Below the pieces are notes generated by a model. The model did no database searches. It saw only the letters and a list, made by a program, of their open reading frames with translations, and was not told where the DNA came from. This document shows positions 54,624-63,269 of a stretch of DNA of 64,000 bases, piece after piece. The translations under genes were made by a program, and so were the position numbers. Where the stretch lies: NCBI RefSeq assembly GCF_016616885.1, contig NZ_CP067102.1, positions 6,848,501 through 6,912,500 of the forward strand, in the 5' to 3' direction. Position 1 is the stretch's first letter. Every line of letters starts with the position of its first letter. The DNA comes from Bradyrhizobium diazoefficiens. Lineage in GTDB: Bacteria; Pseudomonadota; Alphaproteobacteria; Rhizobiales; Xanthobacteraceae.

Positions 54624-55388
54624 TCAGATCACTGCCGAAAGAAATGCCTTGGTCCGCTCCTCGCGCGGCGCGCCCAGCACGTCGGAGGCGCGCCCCTGCT
54701 CGACGATCGCGCCCTGATCCATGTAGACGACGCGGTCGGCGACCTCGCGGGCGAAGCCGAGCTCGTGCGTCACCACCATCATGGTCATGCCGCTCTTCGC
54801 CAGCTCCTTCATCACCGCAAGCACCTCGCCAACGAGCTCAGGATCGAGCGCGCTGGTCGGCTCGTCGAACAGCATAAGCATCGGCTTCATTGCGAGCGCG
54901 CGGGCAATCGCGACGCGCTGCTGTTGACCGCCGGAGAGCTGCGCGGGATACGAATTGGCCTTGGTCGACAAGCCGACGCGCCGGAGCAGCTCGAGCGCCT
55001 CGGCGTGCACCTCGTCGGCCTTGCGGCCCTGCACCTGAAGCGGGCCTTCAATGATGTTCTCCAGCGCGGTCTTGTGCGGAAACAGGTTGAAGCGCTGGAA
55101 CACCATGCCGGTCTTCAGCCGCTGCCGCCCGATCTCGCGCTCGGTGAGGCGATGCAGTCGCCCACCTTGCTCGCGCACGCCGAGCAGCTCGCCATCGAGC
55201 CAGATGCCGCCGCTGTCGATGACGGCGAGCTGGTTGATGCAACGGAGCAGCGTGGTCTTGCCTGAACCGGAGGCGCCGATCAGACACATCACCTCGCCGG
55301 GCCAGACGTCGAGCGAGACGTTTTTGAGAGCCTGGAACTCTCCAAAACTCTTGGCTATGGAGCGGATCGCGACGAGGGGCTTTGTCAT
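54624..55388 (-). CDS. Polar amino acid ABC transporter ATP-binding protein
   Basis: A 254-residue GlnQ/HisP-type ATPase. Walker [30 protein letters not shown], signature [15 protein letters not shown], Walker [16 protein letters not shown] and His in [15 protein letters not shown]. It overlaps the permease gene by 4 bp and lies between the two SBP genes. Confidence 0.95.
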   Translation of the reverse strand: MTKPLVAIRSIAKSFGEFQALKNVSLDVWPGEVMCLIGASGSGKTTLLRCINQLAVIDSGGIWLDGELLGVREQGGRLHRLTEREIGRQRLKTGMVFQRFNLFPHKTALENIIEGPLQVQGRKADEVHAEALELLRRVGLSTKANSYPAQLSGGQQQRVAIARALAMKPMLMLFDEPTSALDPELVGEVLAVMKELAKSGMTMMVVTHELGFAREVADRVVYMDQGAIVEQGRASDVLGAPREERTKAFLSAVI

Positions 55389-56242
55389 CGCGCCAACCGC
55401 AGGGTGCCGCGTGCAAAACGGCGTTCGAGCAGCATCTGGAGCGGCGTCAGAATCGAGACGACGAGCAGGTACCAGAGTCCGGCAACGATCAGCAGCTCGA
55501 TCACGCGGGAATTGGCGTAGTAGATGTTCTCGGCGTTGTGCAGCACTTCCGGATATTGGATCACGCTCGCAAGCGAGGTCGCCTTCACCATGCCGATGAA
55601 CTCGTTGCCGAGCGGCGGGATCACCACGCGCATCGCCTGCGGCAAGATGATCCGGCGCAGCGCGCGCAGCCGTCCCATGCCGATCGCCTGCGCCGCCTCA
55701 TATTGCCCGATATCGACCGACAGCATGCCGGCGCGCATCACTTCGGACGTGTAGGCGCCCTGGTTGATGCCGAGCCCGAGCAGCGCCGCAAGGAAGGGCG
55801 TCATGACATCGACGGCGCGCGCACTCCACAGGCCCGGAATGCCGATGGTCGGAAACACCAGTGCAAGGTTGAACCACAATAGCAATTGCAGGATCAGCGG
55901 CGTGCCGCGGAACAGCCAGGTGTAGCCGGCCGCGACCGTCTTCAGCACCGGATTGGGCGACAGCCGCATGATCGCGACGACGATGCCGAGAAAGATGCCG
56001 AGCGCCATCGCCAGCACCGCCATCACCATGGTGTTGACGATGCCTTCGAGGATCGCCTTTGCGGTGATGAAGCGGCTGACATAGGACCATTCGATCTGGC
56101 CATTGGCGAAGGCGCGCGCGATTGCCGCCAGCACCAGGACGATCAGGGCCGCGCTGAGCCAGCGAAACCAGTGCGGCTCGCGCGCGATCCGCATCCCCGA
56201 CAGATCGGGAAATCCTTCGGCGAGCGCCGGCGCGGGCTTCAT
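55385..56242 (-). CDS. Polar amino acid ABC transporter permease
   Basis: A 285-residue HisM/GlnP-type permease. About five membrane segments; [20 protein letters not shown] and the EAA loop [20 protein letters not shown] with [20 protein letters not shown] are diagnostic. It is the only permease in the operon, so it should form a homodimer. It overlaps the upstream SBP stop by 4 bp. Confidence 0.94.
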   Translation of the reverse strand: MKPAPALAEGFPDLSGMRIAREPHWFRWLSAALIVLVLAAIARAFANGQIEWSYVSRFITAKAILEGIVNTMVMAVLAMALGIFLGIVVAIMRLSPNPVLKTVAAGYTWLFRGTPLILQLLLWFNLALVFPTIGIPGLWSARAVDVMTPFLAALLGLGINQGAYTSEVMRAGMLSVDIGQYEAAQAIGMGRLRALRRIILPQAMRVVIPPLGNEFIGMVKATSLASVIQYPEVLHNAENIYYANSRVIELLIVAGLWYLLVVSILTPLQMLLERRFARGTLRLAR

Positions 56243-57066
56243 TGCGGCGCCGCGTTCAGCATCGGCCGGGTCACCGCATTCGCACCCAGGCCCCATTTGT
56301 CGAGAACCGCCTTGTAGGACCCATCGCCGATCATCGCCGTGAGCTTCTCCGTCACGACTTCACGGAGCGCGGCATCGTCCTTGCGGAACATGATGCCCTG
56401 ATAGCCTTTCACAAAGGACTCGCCGACGATGCGGTATTTGCCCGGCTCCTGCGTCTGCGCATAAGGCAGCGTCTCGCTGCCCTGCACGGCGGCGTCGATG
56501 CGGCCCTGCTTGAGCTGGTTGCGGACATCGATCGAGTTCTCGCCAGGCACATATTGGATCTCCGGCTTGCCGCCCGCCTCACAATTCTGCTTGCTCCACT
56601 TCTCGATCTCGACGGGGAAGCTGGTGCTACGGGTGGTGCCGACCTTCTTGCCGCAGAGATCGGTGGCGGCCTTCGCTTCGCTCTCGGCCATCACGAAGAA
56701 CTGAGGGCCAGTCGTGAGGTAATCGACGAAATCGGCACTCTCGCGCCGCGAGGCACGATCGGAGATGCCGGAGATAATGAAATCCGCGCGCTTGGTCTGC
56801 AAGGAGGGGATCAGTTCGGCAAACGGCGTCTCGCTCCAGACGATCTTGAGGCCGCCGAGTCGCTTGGCGAGCTCGTTGGCGAGATCGATGTCGAGTCCCA
56901 CCAGCTCATTGCTGGCGGGATCGCGATATTCCATCGGCGCGTAGGTGGAATTGACCGTGAGCTTCAACGTGCCCGCCTGCTTGATCTCGGCCGGAAGCTC
57001 GGCGGCCTGCACTGAGGTCACGGCAGCCAGGGCTGCAAGCCCAAGGAAATGCGAGAGGCGTGTCAT
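56239..57066 (-). CDS. Polar amino acid-type ABC substrate-binding protein (first copy)
   Basis: A 275-residue family 3 SBP. Signal peptide LGLAALAAVTSVQAAE; mature part GTLKLTVNSTYAPMEYRDPA, GLDIDLANELAKRLGGLKIV, DFIISGISDRASRR, with a Cys pair (DLCGKK and QNCEAG) as in its paralogue. It lies between the N-carbamoyl hydrolase and the permease. The specificity is not visible from the sequence. Confidence 0.93.
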   Translation of the reverse strand: MTRLSHFLGLAALAAVTSVQAAELPAEIKQAGTLKLTVNSTYAPMEYRDPASNELVGLDIDLANELAKRLGGLKIVWSETPFAELIPSLQTKRADFIISGISDRASRRESADFVDYLTTGPQFFVMAESEAKAATDLCGKKVGTTRSTSFPVEIEKWSKQNCEAGGKPEIQYVPGENSIDVRNQLKQGRIDAAVQGSETLPYAQTQEPGKYRIVGESFVKGYQGIMFRKDDAALREVVTEKLTAMIGDGSYKAVLDKWGLGANAVTRPMLNAAPQ

Positions 57067-57125
57067 GTCAGCTCCTTTGCCAACCTTTTGCTTTACCGAT
57101 CCATCGCCAGCGCCGAGCCAAACCG

Positions 57126-58082
57126 TCAGTCCGCGTCGAGCACGGCCGGCTCGACGACGCCGGCGCGCTCGGTGATCACCCTGTATTGCTCGGGCCGCCG
57201 ATGGGCGGCGAAATTGAACATCTTGTCCTTGCCCTGTCGGCAGAGGTCGAGATCGATGTCGGCGACGATCACCTCGTCGATCAGGGTCGCGGCCTGCGCG
57301 ACGATGCGGCCATTGGGATCCACGATGCAGGAGCCGCCGATCAGGCCGGAGCCGTCCTCGTCGCCGGCCTTGGCGACCGAGATCGCCCAGGTCGCGTTCA
57401 TGTAAGCGTTGGCCTGCGTCACCAGCGTCGAGTGGAAGGTGCGCAAGGAAGCGTCTTCGGTGGTGCCACCATTGGGATCATAAGCCGCCGAATTGTAGCC
57501 GATGCAGACGAGCTCGACGCCTTGCAGGCCGAGCACGCGCCAGGATTCCGGCCAGCGGCGATCGTTGCAGATCATCATGCCCATGATTGCATGCGCCCAG
57601 GCCGAGCCGGCACGGAACGCGGGAAAGCCGAGATCGCCATATTCGAAATAGCGCTTCTCGAGCTGCTGGTAGCGCGCGCCCTCGCGCGGCTCGACCGTAC
57701 CAGGCAGATGCACCTTGCGATAGCGGCCGAGAATCTCGCCGTCGCGATCGACCAGGATGGCGCAATTGTAACGGCGCCCGTCTGCTGTCTGCTCGGCATA
57801 GCCGACATAGAAGCCGACGCGCAGCGCACGTGCGCGATCGAACAGCTTTGCCACGGCGGGGTTCGGCATGCCGTGCTCGAAATATCCGTCGAGCGCTTCA
57901 CCTTCGAGCAACCAACGCGGAAAGAAGGTGGTGAAGGCGAGTTCGGGAAACACCACGAGGCTGGCGCCGCGGTTCGCTGCTTCCTCCAGCATGGCGAGCA
58001 TCCGCGATAGCGTATGCTCACGCGTATCGGCTCTTTGCGTCGGCCCCATCTGGGCGGCGGCGGCGCGAAGGACACGAACCAA
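57126..58082 (-). CDS. N-carbamoyl-D-amino-acid hydrolase (nitrilase family)
   Basis: A 318-residue carbon-nitrogen hydrolase that should split N-carbamoyl-D-amino acids into D-amino acid, CO2 and ammonia. The catalytic triad falls at Glu47 (FPELAFTTFFPRW), Lys123 (YRKVHLPG) and Cys172 (ICNDRRWPESW). Glu47 and Cys172 match the numbering of the Agrobacterium enzyme. The C-terminus MFNFAAHRRPEQY also matches. A TTG at 58082 is chosen as start because GGAGG lies 5 nt upstream and the length then fits. The longer frame from 58187 has no family similarity. Confidence 0.9.
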   Translation of the reverse strand: MVRVLRAAAAQMGPTQRADTREHTLSRMLAMLEEAANRGASLVVFPELAFTTFFPRWLLEGEALDGYFEHGMPNPAVAKLFDRARALRVGFYVGYAEQTADGRRYNCAILVDRDGEILGRYRKVHLPGTVEPREGARYQQLEKRYFEYGDLGFPAFRAGSAWAHAIMGMMICNDRRWPESWRVLGLQGVELVCIGYNSAAYDPNGGTTEDASLRTFHSTLVTQANAYMNATWAISVAKAGDEDGSGLIGGSCIVDPNGRIVAQAATLIDEVIVADIDLDLCRQGKDKMFNFAAHRRPEQYRVITERAGVVEPAVLDAD

Positions 58083-58233
58083 GACTGCCTCCAATCTGTG
58101 CGCAATGCTGCCTCGATGGGCGAATGAACCCTTTGATCCAGCATGCAAATCCGCGACCATTAGGCGCAAGGAGGGCTGCAAAAGCAATTCATCGTGCTAT
58201 GATGTTTTGGCCCTGAGTATAATTGGCAGTGAT

Positions 58234-59160
58234 ATGAACCTGCGCCAGCTTGAGATCCTGCGTGCCGTCATCCGCCATCGCACCACGGTGGCGGCGGCGG
58301 ATGAGCTGGCACTGTCGCAGCCCGCGGTCAGCAACGCGCTGAAGACGATGGAGGCGCAGGCGGGCTTTGCGCTGTTCGAGCGCGTCAACAACCGGCTGTT
58401 TCCAACCGCGGAGGCGATGGCGCTCTACAAGGAGAGCGAAGCGATCTTCGCGCTTCACGCCAAGCTCGAAAACCGCGTGCGCGATCTGCGCGAGAACCGC
58501 GCCGGGCATCTTGCCATCGTGGCAACGCCTCCGCTCGCCTACAGCATCATTCCCTCCGCGCTATCAAGCTTCCTGCGCCGCCGTCCGGAGACGCGCGTGT
58601 TCTTCGACGTCCGGCGCTATGAGGGCATCATCGAGGGCGTGCTCAGCCGCGTCGCCGAGCTCGGCTTCGCGCTCGGGCTGACGCATCATCCCGGCATCGC
58701 GCACGAGGTGGTGCACACCGGCGAAATGGTCTGCGTGCTGCCGCCGCAGCACCCGCTCGCCGACAGGCCGGTGATCTCGGCCGCGGATCTGTCCGGCCTC
58801 CCCTTCATCGGGCTTGAGCGCGGCACCCGGCTTGGAGAGGCCGTGCGCGACAGCTTTGCCCGCGCCGGCGCGCCGTTCCAGCCGACGGTCGAGGTGCGCT
58901 ATTGCAACACGGCCTGCGTGCTCGCAGCCGCCGGCGTCGGCGCCGCCGTGGTCGATCCCTTCTCGCCACGCCAGAACGGCGGCCAGGGTCTCGTTGTTCG
59001 GCCGTTCACGCCGACGACGCGCGCGGTCGCCTACATGCTATGGTCGGAAGCGGAGCCACTGTCGCGTCTGGCCAAGGCCTTTCTCGGCGAGATCCGCAAG
59101 GAGAGCGCGCTGTTGGAGCGCACAGCGCCACACCAGCAACATGGGGCAGGAAGCGACTGA
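58234..59160 (+). CDS. LysR family regulator (divergent from N-carbamoyl hydrolase operon)
   Basis: A 308-residue LTTR. HTH LRQLEILRAVIRHRTTVAAA with ELALSQPAVSNALKTMEAQA; effector domain from HLAIVATPPLAYSIIPSALS. The 151-bp divergent region contains CATC-N7-GATG (58190-58204), a weak candidate site. It is probably the regulator of the 50.8-58.1 kb operon. The amidotransferase gene follows by 28 bp. Confidence 0.92.
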   Translation: MNLRQLEILRAVIRHRTTVAAADELALSQPAVSNALKTMEAQAGFALFERVNNRLFPTAEAMALYKESEAIFALHAKLENRVRDLRENRAGHLAIVATPPLAYSIIPSALSSFLRRRPETRVFFDVRRYEGIIEGVLSRVAELGFALGLTHHPGIAHEVVHTGEMVCVLPPQHPLADRPVISAADLSGLPFIGLERGTRLGEAVRDSFARAGAPFQPTVEVRYCNTACVLAAAGVGAAVVDPFSPRQNGGQGLVVRPFTPTTRAVAYMLWSEAEPLSRLAKAFLGEIRKESALLERTAPHQQHGAGSD

Positions 59161-59188
59161 GCTTCGCAAGCTTTGACCTGAGGGGCAC

Positions 59189-59893
59189 ATGGCACGCATC
59201 ACCATCATCGAGACCGGACTGGTTCCGCAAAAGTATCGCGAGCAGCACGGCTCGTTTCCGGACATGTTCGAGCGCATGGTTCGTGCCGAGGACCCGTCGG
59301 CCACGGTCGACGTGGTCAGCATCCCCAATGGCGATGCGCTGCCCGATCCGGGCAAGCTCGAGGCTGTGCTGATCACTGGCGCGGCTGCCGGCGTCTATGA
59401 CGGGCTCGACTGGATCGCGCCGCTGGAAGATTTCGTGCGCACCGCCTATGCCAACAAGACGCCGATGGTCGGCGTCTGCTTCGGCCATCAGCTGATCGCG
59501 CAGGCGCTGGGCGGCAGCGTCCGCAAATCGGACAAGGGCTGGGGCATTGGCCGGCACGTCTATCAGGTGCTGCCGGAGAACGGCGTCGTCGACGGCGAAG
59601 CGGTCGCGATCGCCTGCTCGCATCAGGACCAGGTGATCGAGCCGCCGAACGATGCACTGACAATCCTGTCCTCCGAATTCACGCCGCATGCCGGCCTGCT
59701 CTACGCCAACGGCGCGACGCTGACGGTGCAGCCGCACCCCGAGTTCGACGTGGAGTTTGCGCAAGTGTGCTGCGAGCTGCGCGACGGCAAGGCGCCGGAG
59801 GATGTCGTCGCGACGGCAAGGGCGTCGCTGGCGCAGCCGATGGACCACGCCAAGCTCGGTGGGGCGATTACGAGGTTTTTGGGGCGGCGGTGA
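59189..59893 (+). CDS. Type 1 glutamine amidotransferase (class I GATase)
   Basis: A 234-residue stand-alone GATase like GuaA-N and gamma-glutamyl-GABA-type or anthranilate-type glutaminases. The nucleophile is Cys97 in VGVCFGHQLIA, and the His-Glu pair is His183/Glu185 in QPHPEF. It follows the LysR gene by 28 bp and may be co-expressed. Its acceptor is unknown; nitrogen transfer or gamma-glutamyl hydrolysis are both possible. Confidence 0.88.
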   Translation: MARITIIETGLVPQKYREQHGSFPDMFERMVRAEDPSATVDVVSIPNGDALPDPGKLEAVLITGAAAGVYDGLDWIAPLEDFVRTAYANKTPMVGVCFGHQLIAQALGGSVRKSDKGWGIGRHVYQVLPENGVVDGEAVAIACSHQDQVIEPPNDALTILSSEFTPHAGLLYANGATLTVQPHPEFDVEFAQVCCELRDGKAPEDVVATARASLAQPMDHAKLGGAITRFLGRR

Positions 59894-59931
59894 CTTCATC
59901 TCTCTCCGTAAGAACGGGGAGAGGAAGCACC

Positions 59932-60399
59932 TCAGAACGGATCGGTTCCCAGCCCCGGCACGTCGGCCGGCCGCAGCCCCGGCGCGGGCCAGTGAAACCG
60001 GCGATCTTTTTCCGCAATCGCGATGTCGTTGATCGAGGCCTCGCGCCGCCGCATCAGGCCGTGCTCGTCGAACTCCCACTGCTCGTTGCCGTAGGAGCGA
60101 TACCACTGGCCGGCCGCGTCGCGCCATTCGTACTGGAAGCGCACCGCGATGCGGTTCTCGTCGAAGGCCCAGAGGTCCTTGATCAGGCGGTAGTCATGCT
60201 CCTTCTCCCATTTGCGGGTGAGGAACGCGACGATGGCTTCTCGGCCCTGAAACACTTCCGCACGATTGCGCCAGCGGCTGTCCTCGGTGTAGGCGAGCGA
60301 GACACGCACCGGATCGCGCGAATTCCAGGCGTCCTCGGCCATGCGCGCCTTCTGCGCGGCGGTCTCGCGGGTGAAGGGCGGAAACGGCGGGCGCGACAT
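59932..60399 (-). CDS. DUF1348 (NTF2-like) family protein
   Basis: A 155-residue SnoaL/NTF2-fold protein of the DUF1348 family. Typical runs are [60 protein letters not shown] and [20 protein letters not shown]. It is a small single-gene unit, convergent with the GATase. A partly paired ctctccgt/acggggagag element lies between the two stops. Function unknown. Confidence 0.9.
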   Translation of the reverse strand: MSRPPFPPFTRETAAQKARMAEDAWNSRDPVRVSLAYTEDSRWRNRAEVFQGREAIVAFLTRKWEKEHDYRLIKDLWAFDENRIAVRFQYEWRDAAGQWYRSYGNEQWEFDEHGLMRRREASINDIAIAEKDRRFHWPAPGLRPADVPGLGTDPF

Positions 60400-60477
60400 G
60401 ATGGCCTCATCGGTTAGCAGGAGCGGCAATCTATCGCCGCACGTGCCGGAGTCGATAGGCCTTTGCCTATCGGGCGA

Positions 60478-60851
60478 TCACGAAATCAGATCGGCCTTCA
60501 TCAGTCTGCGGATCGATTTCGGGATCGGTTGCGCCCGGCCGCCGCTGATGAAGGCGACGCGCACCTCGGCCTTGACCAGCACGTCCTCACCGCGCCGCAC
60601 CTCCTGCGCCAGCATGATGGAGGCGCCCTTCACCGCGACCGGCCAGGTCACGATGTCGAGCACGTCGTCCATCCGCGCGGGCTTGAGGAAATCCAGATGC
60701 ATCGAGCGGACGACGAAGGCAAAGCCTGCGCCTTCGGTCTCGGGCTGCTCGAACAGCGCCTGCTGCTCGGCGCCCATCAGCCGCAGATGATTGGTGCGCC
60801 CGCGTTCCATGTAGCGCAGGTAATTGGCGTGATAGACGATGCCTGAGAACT
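60478..60851 (-). pseudogene. ybgC: ybgC remnant lacking the 5' end (acyl-CoA thioesterase)
   Basis: Family similarity starts abruptly at FSGIVYHANYLRYMERGRTN and continues intact to the stop codon (about 123 residues). The usual N-terminal part, including the EDTD motif with the catalytic Asp, is missing and replaced by unrelated sequence from about 60852 outward. The frame stays open upstream but no sensible start or family sequence is present. YbgC normally belongs to the tol-pal operon; here it is on the same strand as tolQ but 48 kb away. This copy is probably inactive. Confidence 0.85.
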
Positions 60852-60938
60852 CCGGTTTGACTATATCGCAACAGGATACTAACTGCTTGATTCCGTTGGG
60901 GCGCTGGAGGACGACAGCGTGAACAAGCGTAGATTTTT

Positions 60939-61379
60939 CTACGCCCCTTCCATGGCGAGCCGCAGCGCCTTCGGGATACGTTGCGCCTTTCCGCCTGAGA
61001 TAAAGGCGACGCGCACGCGGGCCGTGACTAAAAGATCGTCTCCACGCCTGCATTCCTGCAGCAGGATAATCGAGGCGCCCCTCACGTCTTCTGGAACGGT
61101 GATAACCTCAATCAGGTCATCCAAGATTGCCGGCTTTTGAAAGTCGATACTCATTGAACGGACAACGAAGGCAAAGCCTGGCACATCTCTCCGCGCTTCT
61201 TTCAGGAGCTCCTGCTGATTCATTCCGAGCAGACGCAAGTAATTTGTTCTGCCGCGTTCCATGAAGCGCAAAAAACTGGCGTGATAAACAATTTGGCCGG
61301 AGTCAGTGTCTTCGAAATAAACGCGGACGCGCATTTGATGACGACCGTCGCGAATTTCGCCTTCAAGAGAGCCTGTCAC
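60939..61379 (-). CDS. ybgC: YbgC-type acyl-CoA thioesterase, intact second copy
   Basis: A 146-residue hot-dog thioesterase. EIRDGRHQMRVRVYFEDTDS carries the catalytic Asp (Asp26), followed by IVYHASFLRFMERGRTNYLR and GFAFVVRSMSIDFQKPAILD. The start is GTG at 61379 with AGGAGG 9 nt upstream, which gives the family's usual N-terminus. It is a clear but diverged homologue of the truncated copy 87 bp downstream, so it is not a simple recent duplication. It likely supplies the lost function. A 6-bp hairpin overlaps its stop codon. Confidence 0.9.
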   Translation of the reverse strand: MTGSLEGEIRDGRHQMRVRVYFEDTDSGQIVYHASFLRFMERGRTNYLRLLGMNQQELLKEARRDVPGFAFVVRSMSIDFQKPAILDDLIEVITVPEDVRGASIILLQECRRGDDLLVTARVRVAFISGGKAQRIPKALRLAMEGA

Positions 61380-61958
61380 AGGAAGATTCCTCCTATCGCA
61401 CTTCGGGAGCATGCACCTTGCTCGCGGCAGAAATCGAATGAGGTCCTGCGAGTCAACAAAAACAGCTTGAATCTCACGTTGCGTTACGTTGTAGGCTTGA
61501 AAAATGTTGACAAAAGTCACCCCGCCGCAGGCGCGTCGATTGCTCATTGGCAACTCACATTTGACTGCCACGCCAAGTGAGCCATTGAGAGATACATGTC
61601 TTCGAACGCATGAAGCGAGGGGATTCTCGTGACGCTTTCGGTCAGCGTGCTTTTCGAGAGCCCGCGTCACTTCGCTTGATGGCAGGCCGAAACAGATCGG
61701 AGTCAAGGCAGATCGAAGATCTCACAAGGCCAAGAGGGCTCGTAGTGGTGCGCCGTGGCGCTAAATCAGTCCGTGGAAGCGCTTGGGGCGGCCTGCCGCC
61801 CGTAACCCGGGGTCACCACGTATGTGGGTGAGGTGTGCGCAGCACTCGGTGGCCGCGTGGCACGTTGCGGCCCTCTTAGGTCCGCGCACGCGCGCAGCCG
61901 ATCTTAGCAAGTGACGATAGCGTCGCCTTCTTTGAAGCGAAGGAGTTGAACTTCTGTA
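61380..61958. other. Intergenic region, no convincing gene
   Basis: 579 bp between the intact ybgC and the glycosyltransferase. Short frames exist on both strands but none has a start signal or recognisable similarity. It appears less GC-rich than the chromosome to the left. A sequence resembling a tts-box with a 4-nt insertion at 61641-61665 was noted and rejected. The promoter of the plus-strand glycosyltransferase should lie here. Confidence 0.5.
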
Positions 61959-63215
61959 ATGTCTTACCGTTTTCTCCTCGCCTCGTGGGGCACGTTGGGA
62001 AACCTCAGTCCCCTGCTCACCGCGGCCCGGCGGTTGCGCGGACATGGTCACCATGTTCGAGTCATTGCGGACCCCGCCATGCGTGCAGAAGTCGACGCCG
62101 CCGATTTCGAGTTCGTGTCATGGCGAAGCGCCCCAATCGGCGAGGCTGCGGATCCAACAGATGTCTCGAACCTGCGAGATCGGATGCGCAGGGTCGTCTT
62201 TGAGCCTTGCTCTGCTTACGCGACAGATATTTGGGAGGAAATTGGCCGCTTCCCAGCGGATGCCGTCCTTAGCCTCGATTTTCTGTTCGGAGCGGCACTT
62301 GGGGCGGAAGCGTCCGGCGTACCTTTCGCGTTCCTTTCGCCTCACGTCAGCCTTCGGATCCTGCCGGGAATGCCGCCGGCTACGTCCGGATTGGGCCAGC
62401 CGAAAACGCCAGAGGAGCTCGCCGAGGTGGCAGCAGCCTGTGCCGCTCTCCATGGCGCGATGAATGCGTCTCTTCCTATCCTCAATCGGGCCCGCGTTGA
62501 TTGCGGACTTCCCGTTCTTCCTGACGTTATGGATCTGTTCGACCGGGCCGACCGAGTTCTGCTCGCGACCAGTCGGGCCTTTGACTTCGAAGCCACCTCT
62601 CTTCCGGACAACTTCCGCTATATTGGACCGTTGCTCGATGTGCCGAATTGGTCCAAGTCGTGGCAGGCTCCATGGCCCGCTCAGCGTAATCGTTCTCGCG
62701 CGCTGATCGCCTGTAGCACGGGTGCGCAGAACCAGCGCGATCTGTTCCAGCGCGTCATCGGCGCCGTCGGAACGGTTGACATCGACGCTGTGTTTACAAC
62801 AGGTCCGAGTCTGGACCTGGCCGACTTTCGAGCTCCGCAGAACGTGCATTTGGTGCGCGGTGCTCCCCATGACTCCATCATGAGGGACGTTTCCATGGTC
62901 ATATCACAAGGCGGCCACGGCACCGTCACCCGTTCACTGATCAACGCTTTGCCGCAACTCATTCTGCCAATGGCGCGAGACCAGTTGGCCAACGCTGCGC
63001 GGGTCGAGGCGAAGGGGGTGGGACTTCGATTGGGGCCGACGGCTTCTGAACCGGATATTGCGGCAGCCATAAACTGGCTGATCACGGAACCGCAATTCAA
63101 AGTTGCGGCCCGGAAGCTTGGCGAGGCTATTAAAGCCGATATCGATACATCTGGCTTTGTCAACGAGATGGAGCTTCTCGCCGCTGTCGGACGTCAGCGA
63201 CGTAGCCGCTCATGA
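61959..63215 (+). CDS. GT1 (MGT-type) glycosyltransferase
   Basis: A 418-residue GT-B fold glycosyltransferase like macrolide and natural-product glucosyltransferases. The N-terminal LASWGTLGNLSPLLTAARRL is the acceptor-domain start. The donor-binding region near the C-terminus contains VHLVRGAPHDSIMRDVSMVI and SQGGHGTVTRSLINALPQLI, with the conserved HGT. It should use a UDP- or dTDP-sugar. It lies in the atypical segment next to a broken MFS transporter gene, which would suit an old detoxification or secondary-metabolite pair. AAGGAG is 13 nt from the ATG, a rather long spacing. Confidence 0.88.
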   Translation: MSYRFLLASWGTLGNLSPLLTAARRLRGHGHHVRVIADPAMRAEVDAADFEFVSWRSAPIGEAADPTDVSNLRDRMRRVVFEPCSAYATDIWEEIGRFPADAVLSLDFLFGAALGAEASGVPFAFLSPHVSLRILPGMPPATSGLGQPKTPEELAEVAAACAALHGAMNASLPILNRARVDCGLPVLPDVMDLFDRADRVLLATSRAFDFEATSLPDNFRYIGPLLDVPNWSKSWQAPWPAQRNRSRALIACSTGAQNQRDLFQRVIGAVGTVDIDAVFTTGPSLDLADFRAPQNVHLVRGAPHDSIMRDVSMVISQGGHGTVTRSLINALPQLILPMARDQLANAARVEAKGVGLRLGPTASEPDIAAAINWLITEPQFKVAARKLGEAIKADIDTSGFVNEMELLAAVGRQRRSRS

Positions 63216-63269
63216 ATTTGGGTCCATTGCGGACCGGTCAAACGATCAACGAAACGGCTACTGCTCGAT

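Noticed and set aside
59905..59928. CTCTCCGT / ACGGGGAGAG element between the GATase and DUF1348 genes
   Set aside because: Pairing is interrupted and no T-run follows on either strand; it may be a dispersed repeat but copies cannot be counted here.
61641..61665. Sequence resembling a tts-box (GTCAG... CTTTTCGAGAGC)
   Set aside because: It has a 4-nt insertion between GTCAG and CTT and no type III effector gene downstream, so it is more likely a coincidence.
61380..61706. Upstream extension of the intact ybgC frame to 61706
   Set aside because: The extension has no family similarity; a GTG with AGGAGG at 61379 gives the normal N-terminus.
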